Assembly: GCF_008806955.1 (NCBI RefSeq)
Contig: NZ_CP031727.1
Location: 744,001-808,000, forward strand
DNA: 64,000 nt
Direction of reading: 5' to 3'
DNA from: Cellvibrio sp. KY-YJ-3
GTDB taxonomy: Bacteria > Pseudomonadota > Gammaproteobacteria > Pseudomonadales > Cellvibrionaceae
Shown here: positions 37,826-46,085 of the stretch, piece by piece
Layout: each line of letters opens with the position of its first letter
Numbering within the stretch: position 1 is the stretch's first letter
Program-made: the position numbers and the translations under genes
The notes under the pieces: generated by a model
What the model was told of the DNA's origin: nothing
Database searches by the model: none
Seen by the model: the letters and a program-made list of their open reading frames with translations, nothing else

Positions 37826-39901
37826 TCAAAAATCCAGCTGCACCGACACGCGTAGGCTGCGCGGTTCGAGCGGATGAAAATGCACATCCTCCACCCCCTC
37901 GTCCACCTCGCCCGGCAGGCGCGAGGGGTAAAAATAGGTGATGTCGTGATCGCGGCTGTTGGCCAGATTGAGCAGATCCAACCCCAGCGACCACTGCGCC
38001 CAGCGATAGCCTAGACCCAGGTTAACCACACTGGTGGACGACGCGCGCTGCTGATTAAAACTGTCCAAAACCCGCGCGCCAAAATAGCGGTAGCGCAAAT
38101 TGCCATGAAAGCCCTGTGCCGCCGGCGCATAACTCACACCGGCACTGGCGACAAACGGCAGCGAACCATCCACATACTTGCCCTGCCCGGTTTGTTGTTC
38201 GCTAAAACGCGAGTGGGTCCAGGCCAGTTCGGTATCCAGGCTCCAGCCCTCGGCAAACCAGACATAGCTGGCGATTTCGACACCAGAACGCTCAGAGGCG
38301 CGACTCGCCTCGGTATTGCCCGCATCGCCCACAAACAATAATTCTGAGTCCAGCGCCAGATACCAAATCGATGTGGAAATACTGTAGCGCCGGTTATCGA
38401 ATAATTTTGCACCCAGCTCTGCCCCTTGTGAGCGCGATAATAAATCCACCGGTTCACTCAACTCACCCGATAGCGGATCAATCACAATCGTTGCACCGCG
38501 TGCATCATTGGAATGAAAACCCTGACCGAGGTTTAAATAGGTTTCAACATTATCGCTAAAGCTATAACTCACACCCGCTTTAATACTAGTGATGTCATCT
38601 GATGCCCTGCCGGAGTTTTGTGCAAGATCGCTATCTACCTCCACTTGCAGATAATCATGACGCAAGCCCAGATGAGCACGAATTTTTTCACTTAGTTGAA
38701 TATCACTCTGCGCAAAAAGCGCCAGCGATGTTTCATCAATTGCATCCACGCGTGTCGCTGACAAACGTTCGCGCGCGCGGGTTTTATACAAGCCCACTTC
38801 ATCGATCGCATCGTGGCGAATTTGCACACCGAGTTTATGGGTTGCGGATTTTCCGGCAAGGCTGGTTTGCCAGTTGCGCACCAGCTCACCGCCGAGCAGT
38901 TGCCGATCATCCACTTGCTCAAACTCGTCACCGTTAACCGGGTCATCCAAAAAATAGGTGAAGTTGGAAAATAAATGTAATGTTGAATCAACTAGGTAAG
39001 CGCTGATCGACCAATTGGAGTTCGCCCATTGTGTTGACAGACTGTAACGGCTGGCATCACCGCCCACATCGGTATCCAGTGAGCCCAGTGCATCAATCAT
39101 GCCCTGCTCCACCGCGCGCTGTGGAATTTGATCGGCCGAGTTCCAACGATTGCGATAGCCCATCGCTGTAAGTGAAAATTCACCGCCGGCAAGGCGCGAT
39201 GAATAACGCGCAAGCAGATTGGTTTTGTGCAGGTCTTCATCAATATCTTTCCAGGGGCCCGCGTAAGCTTGCGCCTCCATTCCAACTAATAAATGCCCAT
39301 CATCAATAATGATTGGTGTCGCGCTGTATAAACGCTGATAGCCGTAATCACCCGCGGTAAGCGCCAGTTCACTATTATCCAAGGTATTTTTTACTACAAA
39401 CGCTGCGGCTCCTGCACCGGAAAAATCACCGACCTCGGCGTAGTAAGGACCTTTGCGATAATGAATGGTGTGAATTAATTCAGGGATAATAAAATTTAAA
39501 TCCGTATAGCCCTGACCGTGACCGTGGCTGCGCATATTTACCGGCATAGTGTCGATGCTGGTGGCAAAATCAGTGCCGTGATCCAAATTAAAACCGCGCA
39601 AGAAATATTGGTTCGCTTTACCGGAACCACTGTGCTGGGTAACCACCATACCGGGAACCATTTCCAGAATTTCACCGGTGCGCGCAAGTGGTCGGTTGGC
39701 AATTTCAGCGCTGCCGATAACACCCTCTGCGGCGGCCAAGCTGCTGCCCACTAAATTCAGGCGATGGCCGTAGACCACTAAATTCTCCAGCGCTGGCATT
39801 GGCCGTGTCGCGGTAGCAAGCGCAAGTCGCTCCGGCTCACTGGCGCTGCCGTAAAGTGGAATAACAATCGCTGCAAAAAAATACTGTATTTTTTTCATCA
39901 T
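37826..39901 (-). CDS. TonB-dependent outer-membrane receptor linked to a HupE-type protein
   Basis: This protein of about 691 residues has a signal peptide (cut near GSA-SE), a TonB-box-like LENLVVYGHRL, a plug (VIGSAEIANRPLARTGEILEMVPGMVVTQHSGSGKANQYFLRGFNLDHGTDF) and a 22-strand-type barrel ending SLRVSVQLDF. The plug carries a His-rich loop, NMRSHGHGQGY, compatible with metal binding. ATG 39901 has TAGGAAAG upstream and starts 7 bases after the HupE-type gene stop, so the two are co-translated. A nickel or other metal substrate is inferred from the HupE partner only. It is the last gene of the DUF4331 operon. Confidence 0.88.
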   Translation of the reverse strand: MMKKIQYFFAAIVIPLYGSASEPERLALATATRPMPALENLVVYGHRLNLVGSSLAAAEGVIGSAEIANRPLARTGEILEMVPGMVVTQHSGSGKANQYFLRGFNLDHGTDFATSIDTMPVNMRSHGHGQGYTDLNFIIPELIHTIHYRKGPYYAEVGDFSGAGAAAFVVKNTLDNSELALTAGDYGYQRLYSATPIIIDDGHLLVGMEAQAYAGPWKDIDEDLHKTNLLARYSSRLAGGEFSLTAMGYRNRWNSADQIPQRAVEQGMIDALGSLDTDVGGDASRYSLSTQWANSNWSISAYLVDSTLHLFSNFTYFLDDPVNGDEFEQVDDRQLLGGELVRNWQTSLAGKSATHKLGVQIRHDAIDEVGLYKTRARERLSATRVDAIDETSLALFAQSDIQLSEKIRAHLGLRHDYLQVEVDSDLAQNSGRASDDITSIKAGVSYSFSDNVETYLNLGQGFHSNDARGATIVIDPLSGELSEPVDLLSRSQGAELGAKLFDNRRYSISTSIWYLALDSELLFVGDAGNTEASRASERSGVEIASYVWFAEGWSLDTELAWTHSRFSEQQTGQGKYVDGSLPFVASAGVSYAPAAQGFHGNLRYRYFGARVLDSFNQQRASSTSVVNLGLGYRWAQWSLGLDLLNLANSRDHDITYFYPSRLPGEVDEGVEDVHFHPLEPRSLRVSVQLDF

Positions 39902-39908
39902 CACTTTC

Positions 39909-41042
39909 CTAGGCTGCCCAGCGCTGCAAAATCCATTGCAGTGCCACCAACGCAATCACTGCCGAGGTGCCTCCCAAGGCATAGCGCGCATACCAAAAGT
40001 AATGGCGCAATAACATCAACACCGGTAACAGCAGTAATACGATTGTCATTTGCCCCAACTCCACACCCAAATTAAAGGCCAACACCGCCAACAGTTGTTG
40101 ATCGGCAGGCAAACCCAATTCACCTAACACGCCGGCAAAACCCATCCCGTGTAGCAAACCAAACCCAAAGGTGAGCCAACCCAAACGCAGCAACAGCGGG
40201 AAAATATTATTGAGGGCAACCAGCAATACCGAGACTGCAATACCCAATTCCACCCAGCGGCTCGGCAGGTGAATAATGTGTAGCGCCGTAAGTGTCAGGG
40301 TGATGGAATGCGCGAGGGTAAATGCAGTGACAATCCAGCAAGCGTTAATAATAATTTGCCGATTATTGCTGACCGCCTGCCAGCGATGGTTGCGCCGCTC
40401 CACCACACAGGCGACTAACAACAACAGCAAAAATAAAATATGGTCCAGTCCAATCCAAATATGCAGCACGCCCTGATAAATAAATTCACCCAGCGTCGCA
40501 AGTTTACTGCCCTGCTCCGCCTGCCAGTTTATCTGGCGCTGTGTATCGTCCAGCACTCTGATACTGGATGATTTGTTATTGCTGGTACTGGAAAGTGTCA
40601 GCAATAATTTATGGTCGGCATCGTCTTTAAAGATTGCGCTGTAGTGAACAGCTATATCGCCAGCAAGTGAACACTGCGCACGCAGCGGAATTACCACATA
40701 AGCTTCATTAAAATGCGCATCAATTTGCCAGTCATCACCCAATACCACCGGGCACTCGCTGCCGCGCGTCAATTGCAAGTGGTTGGTTAAATATTTTTTT
40801 ACGGCATCTGCACGATTTTGTAATTCTTGCCAGCGCAATTGGCCGTCGCCATCCACATCCACCAGTAGCGCACGCTCCAAATCATACAGGCGCACTTGCA
40901 GCTCACCGGTTACTAATCCCTGCGAATTAATTTGCACATTCGCGTAGGCGGTACTGAGTTGGTGGGCCGCAGCGTGGTTGGTAAAAGCCCAGCTGATCAA
41001 CAGCAATACAAAAAATCGATGCAACATTTTTATCTGCGTCAT
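39909..41042 (-). CDS. HupE/UreJ-family membrane protein with periplasmic EF-hand-containing domain
   Basis: This 377-residue protein has a signal peptide (1-25), an exported domain of about 160 residues, then six or seven TM helices (about 190-375). The exported domain contains a complete EF-hand loop, DVDGDGQLRWQE (62-73: Asp at 1, 3 and 5, Gly6, Leu8, Glu12). The membrane part carries HupE/UreJ signatures: HIWIGLDHILF (His194, Asp200, His201), FTLAHSITL (His245), FGLLHGMGFAG (His298) and FNLGVELGQ (Glu328). Short HupE/UreJ proteins are nickel permeases; substrate for this long form is unknown. GGAGG before ATG 41042 lies inside the last codons of the TPR gene, so translation is coupled. 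Confidence 0.85.
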   Translation of the reverse strand: MTQIKMLHRFFVLLLISWAFTNHAAAHQLSTAYANVQINSQGLVTGELQVRLYDLERALLVDVDGDGQLRWQELQNRADAVKKYLTNHLQLTRGSECPVVLGDDWQIDAHFNEAYVVIPLRAQCSLAGDIAVHYSAIFKDDADHKLLLTLSSTSNNKSSSIRVLDDTQRQINWQAEQGSKLATLGEFIYQGVLHIWIGLDHILFLLLLLVACVVERRNHRWQAVSNNRQIIINACWIVTAFTLAHSITLTLTALHIIHLPSRWVELGIAVSVLLVALNNIFPLLLRLGWLTFGFGLLHGMGFAGVLGELGLPADQQLLAVLAFNLGVELGQMTIVLLLLPVLMLLRHYFWYARYALGGTSAVIALVALQWILQRWAA

Positions 41043-41044
41043 GC

Positions 41045-42178
41045 TTAACCCTCCTGCTGCAAATGAGTCAGGTCAAGCGCAACGGCTTGTTGCGCACGTT
41101 CCAGCAATAATTTATCGCTTGCTTCCCGCGCCAGTTGCCAATTGCGTTCAGCCCAGTAGAGCGCTTGTTGTGCATCCGGTTGCACTTGCAAAAAAAACAG
41201 TGCCACTTCAGCGGCATGCGCTTGGTCATCGCGTGCAATACGCAACTGCATTCGCTGCGCAAGTTGTTCGTGTATTGGCGAATCCTGCAGCAGATTTTTT
41301 TCCGCTATCACTAGGCGCAACAACAGCGCATCATCCTGCTGCGGCGCATTATTTATTAAAGGCGTTAATTGTTGGATTACCGCCGGCGAATCGCCCAGCG
41401 CCAGATTAATATCAGCCCACTGCACCCAATAGCTGAGGGAATTTTTATTACTAACCTGCTGTAAATGCTGCAAGGCGCGCTCGGGTTGATTCAACCGCAG
41501 CGCCATATCCGCCAACATTTGTAATAGCCAGAGGTTGCGTTCATCCGTGGGTAAACCTTGGCTCGCAATTAATTGTTGTAACTGCGCATAGCTTTCGCGC
41601 AATGCCTGCTCACTTTCACTGCTGCGCACTTCCAAACTGCACGCACCCAGGGTCACTAAATCCACTTTGCCGAGTAAGGCCATACAGGTTTTTTTGGCGG
41701 CGGATAATTCGCCCTGAATTAAATGCAAGCGCGCTTTTAATAACAGCGCCGTTGGTTGCGCTGCGTCTTGCAGCAAAATAAGGCTGAGGGTTTGCTGCGC
41801 CAAACTAAAACGATGTTGATGTTGTTGTACCTGCGCCCAGGCCAGGAGTATTGGCAAGTGATTACTGCCGGATTCAACCTGCGGCTTTAACACTGCTTCA
41901 GCTATACCGTAAAGATGGCTATAACCCGGTTGTGATGCTTTGCTTAAATAATCATTCGCTAATTGGCTGATGCTATCAGCATTCATCACCCGCGTTGTGT
42001 TAGTTACTTGCGCGGCAGTTGTATCCCAATGCGCAATAATTTGCTCTGGTGAGTGGGGTTGATAACGTGCGTTTGATTGGGTCAATGTTTGTGCATTTGT
42101 TGTCGCCAACACATTGGCGGTTGGCAACAATAGGGCAAGATAAAATCCAACCCAAGTTAACAAAGATAATGTTTTCAT
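41045..42178 (-). CDS. Exported TPR-like protein of the DUF4331 operon
   Basis: This 377-residue protein has a signal peptide (1-25, cut near VLA-TT) followed by helical repeats with TPR spacing (LPILLAWAQVQQHQHRFSLAQQTLSLIL, PTALLLKARLHLIQGELSAAKKTC, LLQMLADMALRLNQPERALQHLQQV, ALYWAERNWQLARE). It probably acts as a periplasmic scaffold. It ends two bases before the HupE-type start and lies 133 bases after the Ig-like lipoprotein gene. It has no catalytic motif. Confidence 0.8.
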   Translation of the reverse strand: MKTLSLLTWVGFYLALLLPTANVLATTNAQTLTQSNARYQPHSPEQIIAHWDTTAAQVTNTTRVMNADSISQLANDYLSKASQPGYSHLYGIAEAVLKPQVESGSNHLPILLAWAQVQQHQHRFSLAQQTLSLILLQDAAQPTALLLKARLHLIQGELSAAKKTCMALLGKVDLVTLGACSLEVRSSESEQALRESYAQLQQLIASQGLPTDERNLWLLQMLADMALRLNQPERALQHLQQVSNKNSLSYWVQWADINLALGDSPAVIQQLTPLINNAPQQDDALLLRLVIAEKNLLQDSPIHEQLAQRMQLRIARDDQAHAAEVALFFLQVQPDAQQALYWAERNWQLAREASDKLLLERAQQAVALDLTHLQQEG

Positions 42179-42311
42179 CGGTCATACCCGCTGCAATTCA
42201 GCTAATAAAATAGAGTCGTTTTTAACGGAGATATTTTTATTAATTTTAAAAAGCCTGCCATCCATAGCGGGCATCAAGGTAAGGAACTTTTTAATCAAAA
42301 ACTATTTCACG

Positions 42312-42812
42312 TTAAGGCGCCAACAGATCATCAAACGCGTTTTCATCACTTACATCTTGCGTGATGTTGCGGCTGTTGAGTGACAAGGGTGTATCGTTGG
42401 GCTGTTGATTAAATGCCGTGCGGGTATAACTGCTCATGGCAACCGTCAGTAAATCAATAGTGATATTGACTGTGGCTACCGCCGAGCTGGTTTTGCCATC
42501 GCTCACACTAAAGGTAAATTGATCAGCACCCACAAAATCCGGCGCCGGGGTGTAACTAAAACTACCGTCGGTTTGCAGGCTAAGCATGCCGTTTTGTGGT
42601 GCTGTCACCACTGCAAAACTGAGCATGTCTTTATCCAAATCACTCGCCATTAATTTTCCGGTAAATGGCGTGTCGGCCTTGGTACTGAGCGCCGCATTAT
42701 TTGCCGTGGGTGGCGCATTGACTTTTGGTTTTTTAGCGCCGTCACCACCACAAGCCGTGATGAATAAACTGCCCGACAAAATCAGCGGTAAGAGTGCGTT
42801 AGAAATTTTCAT
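42312..42812 (-). CDS. Lipoprotein with one cadherin/Ig-like (tandem-95 type) repeat
   Basis: This 166-residue protein has a signal peptide ending in a lipobox (LFITAC, Cys21). One repeat follows with the pattern PPTANNAALSTKADTPFTGKLMASDLDKD, then FSYTPAPDFVGADQFTFSVSDG, characteristic of the tandem-95/VCBS-like bacterial Ig fold that usually binds calcium and occurs in long arrays. A single unit on a lipoprotein is unusual. It starts 9 bases after the DUF4331 gene, so it is the second gene of that operon. Confidence 0.82.
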   Translation of the reverse strand: MKISNALLPLILSGSLFITACGGDGAKKPKVNAPPTANNAALSTKADTPFTGKLMASDLDKDMLSFAVVTAPQNGMLSLQTDGSFSYTPAPDFVGADQFTFSVSDGKTSSAVATVNITIDLLTVAMSSYTRTAFNQQPNDTPLSLNSRNITQDVSDENAFDDLLAP

Positions 42813-42821
42813 GACAACTCC

Positions 42822-44411
42822 TTAGTTAGAACCGGGCAGTGGATCGGCCAGATAAGGGAAGGAATTTTTCATCATCATCGCGTTAAGTGGTGCACCGTCG
42901 GTAAAAGGCACATTACCCACATTGGCGTCTTCGGGTTTACACAATCCCAAATCGGTATCCACACCGCCAACAGGAATTGGATAACACAAACGCCCCATAA
43001 CAACGCGCAACGCAATATCCACCACATCGTCACCCGGGCGACGGCCATTAGGGAAACCAGCCAGATCATTACCCGCCACACCAAAATTGGATTGCTCCGC
43101 TTGTGCCGTTGCAGCAATGCCAGTGTTCAAGCGCAACATTTCTGACGGCGTAACGGTTTTTAATTGATTGACGCCGGGGAAGCCGGTGAGAAAAGCAGTG
43201 ACTAAATCCATGCGCGGGAAATTAGTGGGAGCCAGCGTGGGCAAATTGGCACCGAGCGTGGTGTTAACCGCATCTTTAAATAAAATATTTAATAATTCAG
43301 GTAGCGAGGGATGCGTAACGTAATCGGCAAACTGGCCATCAGTTTTTGGTTCGGCAGTGGAAAAGCGATCCTTATCTTTTAAACCAATCACCAATTCATT
43401 CACCAGCGGGTTGCCCAAACGCGATACTTGGGTGAGCGCACCGCCATTCACTTCCGTTTTATTAAACGATGCCTGCGGATTTAAAATACGCGCCTGCGGC
43501 AAGCTCGCAGTAGTCCAACTGCCAATCACACCATTGCCACTGCCCACCAAACAGCTTTTGGGAATTTCGAGCGAAATGGCAGTGACATTTTTATCGAGTA
43601 AATCATCATTCATTGCCGATTGAGTAATACCACCGGGGAAGCCGCCGCCGTCGCCAGCTCCAGCGGCACTATCGCCTTCCACAGGAACATAATTGACTAA
43701 ATCAAAAGTTTTTCCGAGATTGACCACAAAGGGATCTTTGCGCTGACCGACAAATACTTTGCCGTTGGCACTACACCCGGGAATCGCAATTTCATAAATA
43801 AAACTGTTGGCGTAGCTTGCATATTCTGCCGGTGAAGTGAAGGTTTTATTACCGATAAAATCCAATGGTTTGTTAAATGTCATACCCATGCCCGACGCCA
43901 TAGTGACATCGGCACGCATACCGGTTTTACGATCACCTGTGCGCAATTTAACGGTATAACTTTCACTGAAATTGGCAGCAGACATATCGCTTGCAGAAAT
44001 GCCGCCGACATTTTTCAAAGGAACCGCAACTGAACGGCTGTTACCTTCTGGCCCTACCGTCAGCTTTACACCTTCACCGCCTGCCAGTGCCTGGCTGAAA
44101 CGAAATTCAAAGGTAAGGTCTTCTACAGCATCGCCGGTGTTATCCACGTGGATGCTGTACACCGCGTGTGGGTCCATCGCAAAATAATTGGGGCCGCCGT
44201 AAGCATCTTGCAGCGGAATATAGTTGGCGATCAACGTGACATAATCTTCGCGCCCGCTTTCATAGGAATTAAACGCGTAAAAATCGGTTGAATCGAGCGC
44301 GGGTGCGCGGGTGATATTCGGCGCTTCGCGGTGGGATGATGCAAAACTGCCCGAGGCAAGCAAGCTCGCACAGAGGGTACCAATAACGGCCGATAAATAA
44401 TTATGTTTCAT
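42822..44411 (-). CDS. Exported DUF4331 protein
   Basis: This 529-residue protein has a signal peptide (1-24, cut near SFA-SS). The diagnostic DUF4331 start is SSHREAP (25-31), then ALDSTDFYAFNSYESGREDYVTLIANYIPLQ; the family also shows FDLVNYVPVEGD and GRRPGDDVVDIALRVVMG, both present. Function unknown; members are often found with ECF sigma factors. ATG 44411 has CGGAG upstream; the frame opens ten codons earlier without support. It is the first gene of a five-gene operon, and the promoter-like element at 44447-44475 lies immediately upstream. Confidence 0.88.
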   Translation of the reverse strand: MKHNYLSAVIGTLCASLLASGSFASSHREAPNITRAPALDSTDFYAFNSYESGREDYVTLIANYIPLQDAYGGPNYFAMDPHAVYSIHVDNTGDAVEDLTFEFRFSQALAGGEGVKLTVGPEGNSRSVAVPLKNVGGISASDMSAANFSESYTVKLRTGDRKTGMRADVTMASGMGMTFNKPLDFIGNKTFTSPAEYASYANSFIYEIAIPGCSANGKVFVGQRKDPFVVNLGKTFDLVNYVPVEGDSAAGAGDGGGFPGGITQSAMNDDLLDKNVTAISLEIPKSCLVGSGNGVIGSWTTASLPQARILNPQASFNKTEVNGGALTQVSRLGNPLVNELVIGLKDKDRFSTAEPKTDGQFADYVTHPSLPELLNILFKDAVNTTLGANLPTLAPTNFPRMDLVTAFLTGFPGVNQLKTVTPSEMLRLNTGIAATAQAEQSNFGVAGNDLAGFPNGRRPGDDVVDIALRVVMGRLCYPIPVGGVDTDLGLCKPEDANVGNVPFTDGAPLNAMMMKNSFPYLADPLPGSN

Positions 44412-44427
44412 GATGACTCCGTTGGTT

Positions 44428-44444
44428 GTTGTGACATTCACAAC
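44428..44444. repeat. Perfect inverted repeat at the DUF4331 transcription start region
   Basis: GTTGTGA-CAT-TCACAAC is a 7-bp perfect palindrome with a 3-base spacer, placed between the proposed -10 element and the start codon. It could be an operator or a 5' stem-loop in the leader. A second, imperfectly centred pair (AAGTTGA/TCAACTT, 44457-44479) overlaps the proposed -35 element. Confidence 0.5.
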
Positions 44445-44446
44445 AG

Positions 44447-44475
44447 CAAACGGCTCAAGTTGATTTTTGGATTCA
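44447..44475 (-). promoter_or_regulatory. Candidate ECF promoter of the DUF4331 operon
   Basis: On the minus strand TGAATCC (44469-44475), 16 bases, CGTTTG (44447-44452). The 12-base block TTGAATCCAAAA is identical to the one upstream of the ECF sigma gene, and the spacing to CGT is identical. This is the architecture expected of an ECF-dependent promoter, about 35 bases before the start codon. Confidence 0.65.
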
Positions 44476-44536
44476 ACTTTTTGTGATTATTTTTAAATTA
44501 TTGTGTAAGTGCGCCAATATATTTTTTGACGGGCAT

Positions 44537-44562
44537 AAAAAACCCCGCGCGGGGCGGGGTTT
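44537..44562 (-). terminator. Terminator after the anti-sigma gene
   Basis: The stem AAACCCCGC/GCGGGGTTT with a 5-base loop lies 27 bases past the anti-sigma stop and is followed by a T run on the minus strand. It separates the sigma/anti-sigma transcript from the DUF4331 operon. Confidence 0.85.
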
Positions 44563-44588
44563 GGTTTAGCCGAGTCTCAGGAATATTT

Positions 44589-45299
44589 TTACATCGCCAC
44601 CAATTCCGCCGTGTACAACACGGTGGTCGGCTGGCCAGTGGGCGAGCCACCGAGTGGTTCCAAACTCACTGCGAGTGCAGCGACTTGTAGCTGATCGAAC
44701 AGTGCCGAACGCGGCAAACTCAACTTGCCGGTTTTGGGGAGCAGGCCGAGTGAGATTGGCGCGCGACCATCGGCGGCGACCATCCACAATTCATAGTCCT
44801 GATTGTCCAGCGGGGTGAACTTGTCGGTGGCGCTCACCACTAGTTGGTCCTCGCGCAATTCAATCAACCACAGGGCTTGGGCTTTTTCGCTTTGCACCAC
44901 GGCGATTTGGGCCGGCGATAAAGGTTCGACCGGTTGCAGATTCACCAGCAAGACCGCCATCAGGATTGCCGCGGCGGTAGCTAACCCGGCGAACCATTGC
45001 AAGGCGCGTGGTTTGCGTTGCGGCAGTGCCAGCACATTACTGACCCTGTCGGTGCTAGCACCGGTGCTGACAAAACCCAACTGCTGTTGGATACGCTCCC
45101 ACACCTCGGGCGCGGGCTGGACATTGGGCAGTGCAGCACCCAACTCATTCAGGCGACTCTCCCAGCGCCACAGGCTGGAGCGCAGGCCTGGGTGTTGCAT
45201 CAGCAGTCGCTGGTAGCGGACACGCGCAGGGCCTTGCAAGCTGCCGAGCACATATTCAGCCGAGAGTGCATTTTGACGTTCATCGGTAAGGTAATTCAT
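44589..45299 (-). CDS. RskA-like anti-sigma factor
   Basis: This 236-residue protein has a cytoplasmic N-terminus typical of RskA-type anti-sigmas (SAEYVLGSLQGPARVRYQRLLMQHPGL), one TM helix (about 96-116, ALQWFAGLATAAAILMAVLLV) and an extracytoplasmic RskA domain (QALWLIELREDQLVVSATDKFTPLDNQDYELWMVAADGRAPISLGLLPKTG, partly quoted). It would hold the ECF sigma factor inactive until an envelope signal. The start overlaps the sigma gene stop by 4 bases. No zinc-binding HxxxCxxC motif is visible. Confidence 0.9.
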   Translation of the reverse strand: MNYLTDERQNALSAEYVLGSLQGPARVRYQRLLMQHPGLRSSLWRWESRLNELGAALPNVQPAPEVWERIQQQLGFVSTGASTDRVSNVLALPQRKPRALQWFAGLATAAAILMAVLLVNLQPVEPLSPAQIAVVQSEKAQALWLIELREDQLVVSATDKFTPLDNQDYELWMVAADGRAPISLGLLPKTGKLSLPRSALFDQLQVAALAVSLEPLGGSPTGQPTTVLYTAELVAM

Positions 45300-45844
45300 G
45301 ATTCAAGGCACCTCTTTAAACGTTCCAATCCGCGACGAATCCAGGTTTTGATGGTGCCTAGTGGCAGCTCCATCCGGGCGCAGACTTCCATGTGGGTCAA
45401 ACCGCGAAAATAGGCGAGTTCGATGGCGCTGCGCTGGCTGTCTTCCAGCCGATCCATGCAGCGATCGATGCGCACCCGGTCGCGCTGCTCATACAACTCT
45501 TGCTCGGGTGTCTGATGATGAACTGCCTCTTCCAATTCCTCGGCGCCAGTCTCGCGCCGACTCTTGGTGGCGCGCAGCATATCCAGCGCGCGGTAGCGCA
45601 CTATGCTGATCATCCAGGTGAGCACTTCGCCCTTCTCCTGCTGATACTCGCCCGCGTTGTGCCATATCCGCACAAATGCCTCCTGTACCGCCTCTTCCGC
45701 CAGATCGCGACGGCGCAACATCTGCAGGCTGACGGCGTAAAGTTTGCCCGCACTGCGCTGGTAGAGGTTGGCGAAAGCCTGCCTATCGCCCTGCGCGGTG
45801 GCGCTGAGCAGCTGCAAAAACTCCTGATTCGGATCCATAGTCAT
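45296..45844 (-). CDS. ECF RNA polymerase sigma factor (SigK-like)
   Basis: This protein of about 182 residues has sigma region 2 (FANLYQRSAGKLYAVSLQMLRRRDLAEEAVQEAFVRIWHNAGEY, partly quoted; then LTWMISIVRYRALDMLR) and region 4 (RSAIELAYFRGLTHMEVCARMELPLGTIKTWIRRGLERLK). It has the SigK/RpoE-like layout usually paired with RskA. Starts at 45844 and 45838 are both possible. A promoter-like element identical in layout to that of the DUF4331 operon lies 72-100 bases upstream, indicating autoregulation. Confidence 0.92.
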   Translation of the reverse strand: MTMDPNQEFLQLLSATAQGDRQAFANLYQRSAGKLYAVSLQMLRRRDLAEEAVQEAFVRIWHNAGEYQQEKGEVLTWMISIVRYRALDMLRATKSRRETGAEELEEAVHHQTPEQELYEQRDRVRIDRCMDRLEDSQRSAIELAYFRGLTHMEVCARMELPLGTIKTWIRRGLERLKRCLES

Positions 45845-45915
45845 TCTCGTTGTTATCAACCGTTAAGGATTCATCGGGTCACTGGACTCCGCCAGAATGT
45901 GGCCCATTCAGCTGC

Positions 45916-45944
45916 TTTACGGCCCGCCGCGGGTTTTGGATTCA
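45916..45944 (-). promoter_or_regulatory. Candidate autoregulated ECF promoter of the sigma/anti-sigma operon
   Basis: On the minus strand TGAATCC (45938-45944), 16 bases, CGTAAA (45916-45921). The block TTGAATCCAAAA (45934-45945) also occurs before the DUF4331 gene at the same distance from CGT. I did not notice a third copy with this spacing while reading, but no systematic search was run. Confidence 0.65.
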
Positions 45945-46085
45945 ATTTTTTTACAGAATTGCTGAAGTGAGACGCCCTGCGCACTCGCAAGGCAGTATCG
46001 GAGCAATAGAAAAGAAGGGAGGCAGCCGCTGGCAGTTGCATAAGCGCCACTGCCAGCAGGTAATGAGGGAGCAACAAGAAAGAAA

